Source: Mycolicibacterium moriokaense (lineage in GTDB: Bacteria; Actinomycetota; Actinomycetes; Mycobacteriales; Mycobacteriaceae). From it: a stretch of 64,000 bases of DNA. The notes under the pieces are model-generated. The model saw only the letters and a program-made list of their open reading frames with translations. It made no database searches and was not told where the DNA came from. Below are positions 53,490 to 62,167 of the stretch, piece by piece. Both the position numbers and the translations under genes were made by a program. Numbering within the stretch: the first letter of the stretch is position 1; each line of letters starts with the position of its first letter. The DNA is taken from positions 206,846 to 270,845 of the forward strand of contig NZ_QQBJ01000007.1 of assembly GCF_003347205.1 (NCBI RefSeq), read 5' to 3'.

Positions 53490-53909
53490 TCAGCCGGAAG
53501 GTGCGGTGCCGTGCTCCTCGTCGATGCGGGTGGTGACGCCGGTGGCGACGATGGTGCGGTTCGCGTCGACGGACGCGTACGTCCAGAAGATCTGCATCTC
53601 TTCGGTGTCCGACGCGTTCTCGAAGTAGTGGTGGATGCCCGCCGGGATGAACGACGTGTCGCCGACGCCGACCCGGTGCGCCACCCCGGCGATGTGGGCG
53701 ATCGCCGACCCGCGCAGCAGCATGACGCTCTCGTCGCAGTTGTGGAAGTGCTCAGCGATCGCCGCGCCCGGCTCGAACCTGGTGATGCCGTTGAGGAAAC
53801 CCGTCGAGCCGACCCGCTGCGACACCAGCGGGATGGTGCTCGCGCCGCCGCCCCGCTCACGGGCCGGGATCTCCGCCGGCCGCAGGATCACGCCCACCCG
53901 GTCGGCCAT
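53490..53909 (-). CDS. Cupin domain protein
   Basis: This 139-residue single cupin has the double motif: ITRFEPGAAIAEHFHNCDES with GxxxxxHxH-like metal ligands and VGDTSFIPAGIHHYFEN as the second half. It is co-translated with the upstream flavin-reductase fusion (TGATG overlap), so it probably belongs to the same catabolic pathway, either as a dioxygenase or isomerase or as a sensor. The substrate is unknown. Confidence 0.85.
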   Translation of the reverse strand: MADRVGVILRPAEIPARERGGGASTIPLVSQRVGSTGFLNGITRFEPGAAIAEHFHNCDESVMLLRGSAIAHIAGVAHRVGVGDTSFIPAGIHHYFENASDTEEMQIFWTYASVDANRTIVATGVTTRIDEEHGTAPSG

Positions 53910-55057
53910 CAGACTTGCCCTCCGGTCAGGGCCAGCAGTTGGCGGGTTCGCGCCTTGGCCAGCTCGCAGTAGGCTTTCGCGGCCATGCGCGCGCCGTCGG
54001 CGTCACCGTTCTCCAGGGCGACGAGCAGGTCACGTTGCACGGCCAGAAACGCGTGCGACGACTGCGCCGTGGTGCCGAAGCTGCGCGCCATCACGTTCTT
54101 GATGCTCAGCGAACCGAACGCGGCGATCAGCAGCGGATTGCCCGACAACGCCACGATCGCCTCGTGGAAGGCGTAGTTCGCGTCGAGGTAGGCGTGGAAG
54201 TCCTCGAAGTGGTCGTCGACCAGATAGTGCGACATCGTGTCCAGGTGACGGCGGGCCTCGGCGAGCAGGTCCGGATCCCCCTGGCCCGCAACGCTGTCGA
54301 TGACGCCCAGCTCGATCGCCAGGCGAGCCTCGAACGTGTCGTCGGAGGTGCGCACATCGAACGGCGTGATGACGTAGCCGCGGTCCGGGTCGCGGCGCAC
54401 CAGGCCGTCGCCGGACAGTCGCGTCAACGCGTAGAACGCGCGGGCGCGGTCGCCGTCGAGATGTTCGGCGAGTTCGTCGACGGTGATCACCTCGCCCGCG
54501 GCGAAGACCCGGCTCAACACCATGTCCCTGGCCCGCTCGTAGGCACGGTCATTGCGCTCGAACTCGAACCGGCCGAACCCGCCGCGGAAGTACGTCAGCG
54601 GGGCGCCCTCACGCGCGGTCGCCGCCGTGACGTGGCCCAGGAACACCGAATGGGTGCCGCCGGTGACCTGCTCGGTGACCTCACACTCGATCGACGCGAT
54701 CGCCTCGGCGATCATCGGCACGCCGCCCGCGCCGCGGTCGATACTCACACCGGCGAACTTGTCCTGCCGCGGCGTGGCGAACTGGTAGGCCAGGTCGCCG
54801 TGCGCCTGCCCGAGCACGTTGACGGTGTACCTGCCGCTGCGCTCGATAGCCGCCGCGGTCGGCACGGCGTTGTTCACACACGCCAGCATCATCGGCGGGT
54901 CCATCGACAGCGATGTCACCGAACTCGCCGTCATGCCGTGGTCGCGGCCGTCGTCCCTGGTTGTCACGACGGTGACGCCACTGGCCAGGTGACCGACGAC
55001 GTGCCGGAACAGGTCCGTGTCGACCGACTCGGCGGCGTGCACGTACTCCTGTGTCAT
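53909..55057 (-). CDS. Flavin reductase fused to GntR-type HTH and FCD domain
   Basis: This 382-residue protein joins two functions. Residues about 1-165 are a flavin-reductase-like FMN-binding split barrel (SGVTVVTTRDDGRDHGMTAS, GRYTVNVLGQAHGDLAYQF), as in HpaC/RutF small components of two-component monooxygenases. Residues about 170-225 look like a winged HTH, and 230-375 match an FCD ligand domain (NYAFHEAIVALSGNPLL). The LLM monooxygenase at 58872 is its natural partner. Fusion of a reductase to a GntR sensor is unusual. The cupin overlaps its stop. Confidence 0.85.
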   Translation of the reverse strand: MTQEYVHAAESVDTDLFRHVVGHLASGVTVVTTRDDGRDHGMTASSVTSLSMDPPMMLACVNNAVPTAAAIERSGRYTVNVLGQAHGDLAYQFATPRQDKFAGVSIDRGAGGVPMIAEAIASIECEVTEQVTGGTHSVFLGHVTAATAREGAPLTYFRGGFGRFEFERNDRAYERARDMVLSRVFAAGEVITVDELAEHLDGDRARAFYALTRLSGDGLVRRDPDRGYVITPFDVRTSDDTFEARLAIELGVIDSVAGQGDPDLLAEARRHLDTMSHYLVDDHFEDFHAYLDANYAFHEAIVALSGNPLLIAAFGSLSIKNVMARSFGTTAQSSHAFLAVQRDLLVALENGDADGARMAAKAYCELAKARTRQLLALTGGQV

Positions 55058-55201
55058 GACCGATCTCCCGTAGTTGTGTTGCTAGCTCAATTGAACGTCG
55101 GCGACAGGGGTGCAAACACTCACGGATTGCGACACACACGGCCGCGAAGTTCACGTCAGCAGACAATGCGTCGGCGCGGCGCCCGCAATTGACTGTTTTT
55201 T

Positions 55202-56194
55202 GTGATCAATGCAGCCGTCGTAGGACTGGGATGGTGGGGCCGCAAGATCGTTCGCGATCTCGACGGCAGCGAACACGTGCGGATCGTCGCCGGGGTCGAC
55301 GTCGACCCCGCCGCCCGCGAGTCGATGGCCGACTCGGCCATAGGCATTCACCAGGACATGGACGCCGTACTCGAGGACGACGGCGTCGACGCCGTGATCC
55401 TGTGTACGCCACACAAATTCCACACCGAGCAGATCATCGCCGCGGCCGCGCACGGCAAGCACGTGTTCTGCGAGAAGCCGCTCAGTGCGTCGGGCGACGA
55501 CGCCCAGCGAGCGGTGGACGCGATCACCGCGGCCGGCCTGCAACTGGGCATCGGGCACGAGCGGCGCTTCGAGCCCGCCGTCGTCGAACTGCGGCGCGCC
55601 ATCAGGGACGGCCAGCTGGGCACCCCGCTGCTGTTCGAGGGCAACTTCAGCCAGGACAAGTTCCTCGACCTGCCCGCCGACAACTGGCGGCTGTCGGCCG
55701 TGGAGGCGCCGGTGGGCCCGCTGTCGGCCACCGGCATCCACCTGGTCGACCTGGCGATCAGCATTCTCGGGCGCCCGACCGAGGTGTGGGCCAGGCTGTC
55801 CACGCAGGCCACCAGCTTCGCCAACGGCGACACCCTGGCGATCACGCTGGCGTTCGAGAAGGGGCAGACGGCGTTGATCACAGCGATCCTGGCGACACCG
55901 TTCGTCGGGCGGGTCACCGTTCTGGGTTCGGAGGGCTGGGTCGAGATCCGCGACCGCAGCCACCCGGAGGACCCGCAGGGCTGGGACGTCACCCGGCAGG
56001 TGCGAGGCGAGCCCGCGGGTGCGGCCTTCTTCCCGCCGCACGGGTCGGTGCGAGAGAACATCGAGTCGTTCGCCATGGCCGTGGCAGGCCAGCAGCCCTA
56101 TCCGATACCGCTGGAGGAGATGGTGGCCAACGCGCGCACCTTCGAGGCAATCACCAAGTCGGCGTTGAGCGGTGTGGTCGAGGTGGTCGGATGA
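55202..56194 (+). CDS. Gfo/Idh/MocA family oxidoreductase
   Basis: This 330-residue NAD(P)-dependent dehydrogenase has AAVVGLGWWGRKIVRDL as the Rossmann motif, FCEKPLSASGDDA with the key Lys of the EKP motif, and GHERRFEPAV. The family oxidises sugars, inositols and similar hydroxy compounds. The GTG start is at 55202, divergent from the flavin-reductase fusion across 144 bp. The PucR regulator follows on the same strand. Confidence 0.88.
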   Translation: MINAAVVGLGWWGRKIVRDLDGSEHVRIVAGVDVDPAARESMADSAIGIHQDMDAVLEDDGVDAVILCTPHKFHTEQIIAAAAHGKHVFCEKPLSASGDDAQRAVDAITAAGLQLGIGHERRFEPAVVELRRAIRDGQLGTPLLFEGNFSQDKFLDLPADNWRLSAVEAPVGPLSATGIHLVDLAISILGRPTEVWARLSTQATSFANGDTLAITLAFEKGQTALITAILATPFVGRVTVLGSEGWVEIRDRSHPEDPQGWDVTRQVRGEPAGAAFFPPHGSVRENIESFAMAVAGQQPYPIPLEEMVANARTFEAITKSALSGVVEVVG

Positions 56195-56263
56195 GGTGCG
56201 CCCGTTTCGGGTACCCGCTGTCGGACTAGGATCGCGCCCACAACCTGATCGAGGTGCATCGCG

Positions 56264-57586
56264 ATGTCACTGACCATGGACAACGGTCAAGCAACGGATT
56301 TCGATGACGTGCGCATGCCTGCTCCGCTCAACCTCTGGCACGACGACCGCCCGCTGCCGTCCTGGGTGCAGGCCCTTGCCAACGACTTCGACGTCGACGA
56401 CCTCGTCGAGGTGATCATCGGCCGCTGCCTGTCCATCGCCTTCCCGAACCAGGCTCACGACGACGAGTTCCGCGAATACCTGACGGCGAGCACCAGTGCC
56501 AACGCCCGCTGCCTGCGTTCGGTCATCGCGGGGGAGATCGCACTCGAGGACGTCTTCCTGGAGAAGGTGCTGTCGTTTGCGAAAGTGCAAGCGCAGCTGC
56601 GTATTCCGCAGAAGTCGATGCAGCGCTCGTACCGGATCAGCTTCTTCACCATGTGGGAGGCGTGGAGCGGGCATCTGCGCAAGGCCGTCAAGGACCGCGA
56701 CATCGACCGCGACGACGCCGCCCTGGCCCAGCAGCTGCTGACCCAGACCGTGCTGGGTTACCAGGACTTCGTCGCCTCGCAGGTGGCCGAGACCTACACC
56801 CGAGACTACGAGGCGCTCAACAGGTCTCGCGGACACATGCGGCGCAGCCTGGTCAGAGACATCCTGCGCGACGAGTCCGGTGTGCTGTCCAGCTCCGACG
56901 CCGCGATCCTGTCCTACGACCTGTCCGGCCGTCACATCGCCGTGCTGCTGCCGACGGTCGCCGAAGGTGCGGCCGCGCAGTTGGCTGTCGGTCTGCGCAA
57001 CGCGGTGAGCTGCCAGCATTCGCTGGTCTATCCGCTGACGCTCAATTCGACGGTGGTGTGGCTGGGCAGGATCGGGGAATGGAAGCGCGCGGTGCTCGAT
57101 GCGCTCGACGGGGTGCTGACCGAGGCAGGCGTGCCGGCGACGGTCGGTGGCGCGCACGCGGGCATCGACGGGTTCCGCGCCACGCTGGCCGAGGCGACCG
57201 ACGCCGAGCGGATCCGGTCGGCGTGGGATCGACCAGGGGCGCCGTCGGTGGTGCACCACGGCGACGTCGGCCTGGAGATCCTGCTGATGCGCGACCCGGA
57301 CCAGGCGCGGCAGTTCGTCGAGCGCGAACTCGGGCCGCTGTCCGGCGACACGGTGGAGGCGTCGCGGCTGCGCGAGACGCTGGAGGCGTCGTTCCGGTTC
57401 GGTTCGCACGTCGCCGCCGCCGAGCATCTGCAGCTGCACGAGCACACCGTCCGCAACCGGCTGCACAAGGCCGAGGAGCTGCTCGGGCACACGCTCAACG
57501 AGCGGCGCACCGAGCTTCAGGTCGCGGCGCGGCTGATCCGGCTGCTGGCGGGCATCGAGCAGACCCCGGCTACGCCGCCGTCGTAG
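56264..57586 (+). CDS. PucR family transcriptional regulator
   Basis: This 440-residue regulator has an N-terminal helical sensory region of about 170 residues, a central GGDEF-like/CdaR domain and a C-terminal PucR HTH, LRETLEASFRFGSHVAAAEH then LQLHEHTVRNRLHKAEELLG. It activates purine-catabolism or similar pathways in many bacteria, but the ligand here is not known. It lies between the dehydrogenase and the monooxygenase operon and is the obvious activator of this cluster. Its 3' end overlaps the convergent hydrolase by 17 bp. Confidence 0.87.
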   Translation: MSLTMDNGQATDFDDVRMPAPLNLWHDDRPLPSWVQALANDFDVDDLVEVIIGRCLSIAFPNQAHDDEFREYLTASTSANARCLRSVIAGEIALEDVFLEKVLSFAKVQAQLRIPQKSMQRSYRISFFTMWEAWSGHLRKAVKDRDIDRDDAALAQQLLTQTVLGYQDFVASQVAETYTRDYEALNRSRGHMRRSLVRDILRDESGVLSSSDAAILSYDLSGRHIAVLLPTVAEGAAAQLAVGLRNAVSCQHSLVYPLTLNSTVVWLGRIGEWKRAVLDALDGVLTEAGVPATVGGAHAGIDGFRATLAEATDAERIRSAWDRPGAPSVVHHGDVGLEILLMRDPDQARQFVERELGPLSGDTVEASRLRETLEASFRFGSHVAAAEHLQLHEHTVRNRLHKAEELLGHTLNERRTELQVAARLIRLLAGIEQTPATPPS

Positions 57587-58286
57587 CCACCAGCTCGGCG
57601 AAGCGCTGCGGGTGCTCCACGGCACAGGCGTGCCGTCCGGGCAGCCAATGCAGCGCGCCGCCGGTCGCGTCGGCCAGCCATTGGGCGGCGTCGCGGAACG
57701 CCGGCGCGTCGTCCTCGCCGCATGCCACGGTGGCGGGCACCGTGAGGGAGGCGACGGCCTCGCGCAGATCCACGTCGGCCAGCACGTCGCAAGTGCGGGC
57801 ATAGCCCTCGGGATCGGTGGCCGCGAAGGTGTGACGCGCCTGCTGGACCCGCGCGTCGTCGTGCGCGGCCAGCTCCACCGTGAACCACATCTCGACCATC
57901 GGCTCCACCAGCGACGACACCCCGTTCTCGCGAGCGGTCCTGGCGCGGTCCCGCCACGTCGCCCGGAAGGGCTCGGGGTACACCGGCACGGTGTCGGCGA
58001 GCAGCACCGACGCCACCAGGTCCGGGTGCGCCGCGGCCAGCTGCTGGGCCACCAACCCGCCCAGCGACATCCCGACCAGGTGCGCGGGCTCGCCGAGCGC
58101 GGCGACCCGCATCGCCACCGGCGCCGAGTAGACCTCGATCCCCGCGCCCGCCGGTGCGGGTGGGGCCGAGCCGTGCCCGGGCAGGTCGAACGCCACCGTC
58201 TGCTGCACACCGAGATGGGCGCGCACCGGGTCCCAGAACCGGGCGTCGGCGCCCAGCGGGTGCAGGAAGACGATCGGCGCGCTCAT
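57570..58286 (-). CDS. Alpha/beta hydrolase (enol-lactonase-like)
   Basis: This 238-residue hydrolase resembles 3-oxoadipate enol-lactonase: FLHPLGADARFWDPV at the start, GMSLGG with the nucleophile Ser and GRHACAVEHP with the catalytic His near the end. Next to a carboxymuconolactone-decarboxylase-like gene it probably hydrolyses a lactone or ester made by ring or side-chain oxidation. The ATG at 58286 overlaps the upstream stop (ATGA). Confidence 0.85.
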   Translation of the reverse strand: MSAPIVFLHPLGADARFWDPVRAHLGVQQTVAFDLPGHGSAPPAPAGAGIEVYSAPVAMRVAALGEPAHLVGMSLGGLVAQQLAAAHPDLVASVLLADTVPVYPEPFRATWRDRARTARENGVSSLVEPMVEMWFTVELAAHDDARVQQARHTFAATDPEGYARTCDVLADVDLREAVASLTVPATVACGEDDAPAFRDAAQWLADATGGALHWLPGRHACAVEHPQRFAELVATTAA

Positions 58287-58882
58287 GACCGCCGCGCCGG
58301 CAGGCGCTCGTAGTCGTCCGGCACGGGTGTGCGGGCGGCGTTCATCGTCATCGCCAGCGTGGTGTAGTAGCCGGCGGTGGCGATCACCTCGACCACCCCG
58401 TCGTCGCCGACGGCGGCGACCGCGGCGTCGAACGTCGAATCGCCTACGCCGCGAAGGTATTCCAGCTCGCTGACCAGTCGCCAGACGGCGCGCACGTCGT
58501 CGGGGCCGGTGATGCTTTCGGTCCTCGCGTGCGCGGTTGATGTGCCCCCGTCCCGCACCGCCGCGATGACGTCCTCGCCGAGGCCGGCTTCGCGCGCGAG
58601 CGGCACGTGATGGCCCCACTCGTAATCCTGGTCCCAGCGCCGCGCGATGATCAGCACCACCAGCTCGGTCAGGTGCGCGGCCAGCCCGGAGCCAAAGCGC
58701 AGGTACTCGCCGACCAGCTGCAGGCGCGTCATCAATTCGGGCGCGCGCAGCAGTGGCACGAACGGGGCGATAAGTTCGCCGCGTGGACCCGCCGCCACCT
58801 GCTCCATCGCGTGCCGCTGGCCGGCGGTCAGCGTCGACGGCAACGGCAGCCGGTCGGCGCCGGTGGCCAGGTCAGCCGGCAT
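58283..58882 (-). CDS. Carboxymuconolactone decarboxylase family protein
   Basis: This 199-residue protein has the CMD/AhpD-like helical core, with AHLTELVVLIIARRWDQDYE and WGHHVPLAREAGL. The usual CxxC of AhpD peroxidases is absent, so a decarboxylase or other role is more likely. It sits between the LLM monooxygenase and the lactonase-like hydrolase, overlapping both, which makes a three-gene oxidation unit. It may decarboxylate or isomerise a lactone intermediate. Confidence 0.82.
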   Translation of the reverse strand: MPADLATGADRLPLPSTLTAGQRHAMEQVAAGPRGELIAPFVPLLRAPELMTRLQLVGEYLRFGSGLAAHLTELVVLIIARRWDQDYEWGHHVPLAREAGLGEDVIAAVRDGGTSTAHARTESITGPDDVRAVWRLVSELEYLRGVGDSTFDAAVAAVGDDGVVEVIATAGYYTTLAMTMNAARTPVPDDYERLPARRS

Positions 58883-59960
58883 TGACCCGGGGCATGACGT
58901 CCTCGGCCATCAGCTCCATGGACCGGCGTGCCAGCGCGGGGTCGACCCAGTCCAGCCCGGCGTAGACGAGCTCGCCGAAGTCCCCGGTCTGTTCGCGGAA
59001 CGCCAGGAGCTGATCGGCGACGGAGTCCGGCGTCCCGGTGATGACCAGCTGGTCGACGACGCTGTCGAGGGTGACCTCGTCGTCGGGTTGCTCGCGGTGC
59101 GTCTTGAACAGCTCGAGGCGGCCGATCTTGCGCATCTTCGTCAGCATCTTCTCGTAGTAGAACCGGTACGGGCTGCGCGCGTCGGTGCGGCCGTAGGCGT
59201 CGGCGACCGATGCGTCGTCGTTGACGAACACCGTGCGCGCCACCCGCCAGTCCTCGGTGCCCGCGGTCTCGCCCACCGACTCCTTGCCCTGCACGTAGTT
59301 CGGCCAGTGGGTGGCAACCCATTGCGGCAGAAGGAAATTGGCTGACAGTGGGTGGAAGTTGCGGGTGCCCATCGCGATGACGCCCTTGGAGAACGGTGCG
59401 ACAACGGTGCCGACGATCTCGGGCCGTGGCTGCTGCAGAGGCTTGGGCAGGATGCCGACGCCGAGTTCCAGATCCAGCGTCTTCTCCGTCGTGACGTTGA
59501 ACCGCCCGCCTTGGCGGACAAGCGAATACGGCGGCTCGCTGTCCCAGATCGCGGTGATGACGTCGATGGCCTCGGCGAAGATCTCGTTGCGGTCCAGGTC
59601 CAGGATGCCCAGCGCCTCGGCGTCCGACGGCAGCGCGCCGGGGCTGATGCCCAGGATGAACCGCCCGTCGGAGAGGTGGTCGAACATCGCGGAGTTCGCG
59701 GCGACCAGCACGGGATGCTGCTGCGAGAGGTTCGTCGTGCCGGTGCCCAGCTTGATCTGCTGGGTCTCCGAGATCAGCGTGGCCAGAAAGACGAGGCTGT
59801 TGGTGATGTTCTCGTGGCGGTCGGTGAGGTGCTCGCCGATGAACGCGTCGTGATAGCCGAGGCGGTCGGCCAGCAGCACCGCCTCCCGGTCCTCACGAAG
59901 CGTCTCCGACCAGTTCCGGCCGGCGGGGTGCAGGGGCATGGAGAAGTAGCCGAGTCGCAT
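58872..59960 (-). CDS. LLM class flavin-dependent monooxygenase
   Basis: This 362-residue luciferase-like monooxygenase starts MRLGYFSMPLHPAGRN and has GYHDAFIGEHLTDRHENI and DHLSDGRFILGISPGALPSD. The pattern is close to limonene-1,2-monooxygenase-type enzymes. It needs FMNH2 from a reductase, probably the fusion at 53909. The ATG at 59960 is preferred; a GTG at 59984 would extend it by eight residues. It is divergent from the ABC importer, whose likely cargo is its substrate. Confidence 0.87.
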   Translation of the reverse strand: MRLGYFSMPLHPAGRNWSETLREDREAVLLADRLGYHDAFIGEHLTDRHENITNSLVFLATLISETQQIKLGTGTTNLSQQHPVLVAANSAMFDHLSDGRFILGISPGALPSDAEALGILDLDRNEIFAEAIDVITAIWDSEPPYSLVRQGGRFNVTTEKTLDLELGVGILPKPLQQPRPEIVGTVVAPFSKGVIAMGTRNFHPLSANFLLPQWVATHWPNYVQGKESVGETAGTEDWRVARTVFVNDDASVADAYGRTDARSPYRFYYEKMLTKMRKIGRLELFKTHREQPDDEVTLDSVVDQLVITGTPDSVADQLLAFREQTGDFGELVYAGLDWVDPALARRSMELMAEDVMPRVNAG

Positions 59961-60206
59961 CAGGTCAGTCAATGCCGCAAACACCCGCGGGTCAGTGGCG
60001 GCGACGTCGAATTCGGCGCCGCCTCGATCACGCGATTCGTCACCACGGCGCGGCGGTGACGGGAGGCGTCACAGGGCGCGACACCCTTCGGGAGCGAAAT
60101 TCACGGGCGCCGACATAGGACGTCGGGCGGGCTGGCACTGTACTCAGAAGTGGTACGCATCACACAGTCGTGATCCATCCACGGGTGGACGTGCACAAGG
60201 AGGACC
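59961..60206. promoter_or_regulatory. Divergent promoter of the LLM operon and the ABC importer
   Basis: This 246-bp region serves both strands. It holds the inverted repeat CGTCACC (60038-60044) / GGTGACG (60055-60061) and a shorter one, ATCAC-ACAGTC-GTGAT (60159-60174), both candidate regulator sites for the PucR or FCD proteins. AAGGAGGACC just before 60207 is a strong ribosome-binding site for the binding protein. I see no other gene in it. Confidence 0.45.
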
Positions 60207-61265
60207 ATGGTGAAGGTCAGGAAAACAATGTGCGTCGCCGCGGCAGCCGCCATGGCGCTGACGCTCGGGGTGGGGTGTAGCAGTTCGGGGGAACAGAACG
60301 CCGAGGGTGAGCCGCAGGTCATCAGGTTCGCGTTCGCACCCGACCCGGTGTGGGATCTGCTGAAGGATTCCGGCACCACGGCCAAATGGGAGCAGGAGAA
60401 CAACGTCAAGATCGAGACCAGCTCGACGTGGGACGAGTTCACCTACTTCGCAGGCGGTCACGGTGACATCGTGTCGATGGCCACCCAGGAGACACCGGTG
60501 CTCGAGCAGGAGACCGGCATCAAGACGGTGACCTTCGGCAAGTACAACTACCAGCGTGTTCCGATGCTCAAGCGGGCAGGCGATCCGTACAAGACGCTGG
60601 CCGACATCCCGAAGGGCTCTAAGATCTGCGTGTCGGGTCCGACGTCGAACACCGCGTTCTGGACGGTGCTGGCCAACGAGATGCACGGGCTGGACTACCG
60701 CGTGGGCGGCGGCGACTTCGACCTCGTCGTCAACGACCATTTCGTCAACCCGACCAACCTCCTGCGCGGCGACTGCGAGGCGGCCGCCGTCATCCCCGAG
60801 GCCGCGATCCCGCAGCTTCGCAAGGGCGAGCTGGAGATTATGTACGACGGCAAGCTGCCGTTCCAGCTGTACAACGAGTTCGCGCCCGTCAAGGACGACC
60901 AGCTGCACGTCTCCGGCAACAACTTCGTCGCCACCGAGGAGTGGTACGACGCGCACCCGGACCTCGCGGCGAAGTTCATCGAGCTGTGGCAGACCGGCGT
61001 CGACATGTGGAAAGAGCAGAAGGCCGACGTCGTGCGGAAGTACCCGCAGCACTTCTCGGTCGAGACGCCCGAGGACGTCGACTACATGACGCAGTTCGTG
61101 TCCGGTGACAACGATTGGTTCGCCGACAAGATCGCGCTCGACAAGGACTGGATCGACAACGAGACCCAGATCTGGGAGCTGCAGAAGAAGCTGAATCCGG
61201 AGAACGCCAACTACCTCGCACCTGACGCGCCCACGCCCCGGTTCGAGGCCATCAACCCCCAGTGA
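60207..61265 (+). CDS. ABC transporter substrate-binding lipoprotein (NitT/SsuA-like)
   Basis: This 352-residue lipoprotein has a signal peptide with the lipobox LGVGC (lipidated Cys24) and a periplasmic binding protein II fold of the taurine/nitrate/sulfonate type (DIPKGSKICVSGPTSNTAFW). It binds a small molecule outside the membrane and hands it to the permeases below. The ATG follows AAGGAGGACC. Its cargo is probably the substrate of the LLM enzyme. Such proteins bind sulfonates, thiamin precursors, riboflavin or aromatics. Confidence 0.87.
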   Translation: MVKVRKTMCVAAAAAMALTLGVGCSSSGEQNAEGEPQVIRFAFAPDPVWDLLKDSGTTAKWEQENNVKIETSSTWDEFTYFAGGHGDIVSMATQETPVLEQETGIKTVTFGKYNYQRVPMLKRAGDPYKTLADIPKGSKICVSGPTSNTAFWTVLANEMHGLDYRVGGGDFDLVVNDHFVNPTNLLRGDCEAAAVIPEAAIPQLRKGELEIMYDGKLPFQLYNEFAPVKDDQLHVSGNNFVATEEWYDAHPDLAAKFIELWQTGVDMWKEQKADVVRKYPQHFSVETPEDVDYMTQFVSGDNDWFADKIALDKDWIDNETQIWELQKKLNPENANYLAPDAPTPRFEAINPQ

Positions 61266-61327
61266 TCCCCAGCCGGGGCCGGCGATGCCGGCACCGGCAC
61301 CACCAAACGATGAGATGAAAGGTCATT

Positions 61328-62167
61328 GTGACGACGACCCTGGAGACTCCGCCGGAGTCGACCCAGCGCACCAGTGAGGAGGACCTCGTCCGCGCGGCCA
61401 AGCGCAAAGACCGCGTGACGAGGTGGGGCTGGCGCATCGCCGGCTACGTCTTCTTCCTGGGCATCTGGGAGCTTGCCTCGGGGCGGGTGATGGACGAGCG
61501 GCTGCTGCCCGGCCCGTCGACGGTCTTCGAGACCTTCGGCAAGCTGTGGGCGACCGGCGAGGTGCCGGGGGCCTTCGCCACCACGCTCGCGCGCATCGCG
61601 GTCGGGTTCACGATCGCCTTCATCATCGGCGTCGGCATCGGCATCCTGATGCAGAACCGATTCCTCAACGGGTTCTTCCGCGACGCGGTCACCATCGGCG
61701 TCACGACGCCGGGCCTGATCTGGGCGCTGATCACGGCGATCATCTTCGGCAACCGGTACGCGGGCCCGATCCTGGCGATCGTGTTGACGACGTTCGCGAT
61801 CATCACGGTCAACGTGTCCGAGGGCATCAAGTCGTTGCCGAAAGACCTGATCGACATGGCGAAGTCGTTCGACGTCGGGGTGGTGCGGCGCAACCGTCAC
61901 ATCGTGCTGCCGCACCTGGCGCCGTTCATCTTCACCGGCATCCGCTTCGGCTTCTCGATCGCCTGGAAGGTCACCGTGCTGACCGAGGTGTTCGCCGCGT
62001 CTAAGGGCATCGGGTTCGAGATGAGAACGGCGACACAGCTTTTCCGCCTCGACGAGTTCCTGACCTGGATTCTCGCCTTCTACGTGCTGGCGCTGTTCCT
62101 CGACAAGGTGATATTGGAGAACATCGAGAAGCGGTTCTTCGCGTGGCGTGGGGAGCTCAAGTCATGA
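61328..62167 (+). CDS. ABC transporter permease 1 (SsuC/TauC-like)
   Basis: This 279-residue permease has a cytoplasmic tail, then about six membrane segments and the EAA loop (IKSLPKDLIDMAKSFDVG then VLPHLAPFIFTGIRFG) that docks to the ATPase. The GTG start at 61328 follows AAAGG. Its stop overlaps the second permease start (ATGA). Two different permeases suggest a heterodimeric channel, which is less common than the usual homodimer of SsuC. Confidence 0.87.
   Translation: MTTTLETPPESTQRTSEEDLVRAAKRKDRVTRWGWRIAGYVFFLGIWELASGRVMDERLLPGPSTVFETFGKLWATGEVPGAFATTLARIAVGFTIAFIIGVGIGILMQNRFLNGFFRDAVTIGVTTPGLIWALITAIIFGNRYAGPILAIVLTTFAIITVNVSEGIKSLPKDLIDMAKSFDVGVVRRNRHIVLPHLAPFIFTGIRFGFSIAWKVTVLTEVFAASKGIGFEMRTATQLFRLDEFLTWILAFYVLALFLDKVILENIEKRFFAWRGELKS

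Noticed and set aside
58872-59960. LLM enzyme as a bacterial luciferase partner of the LuxC/LuxE operon
   Set aside because: It is 23 kb away, groups by sequence with limonene-type monooxygenases and sits in a separate catabolic cluster; the lux operon has no adjacent luxAB.
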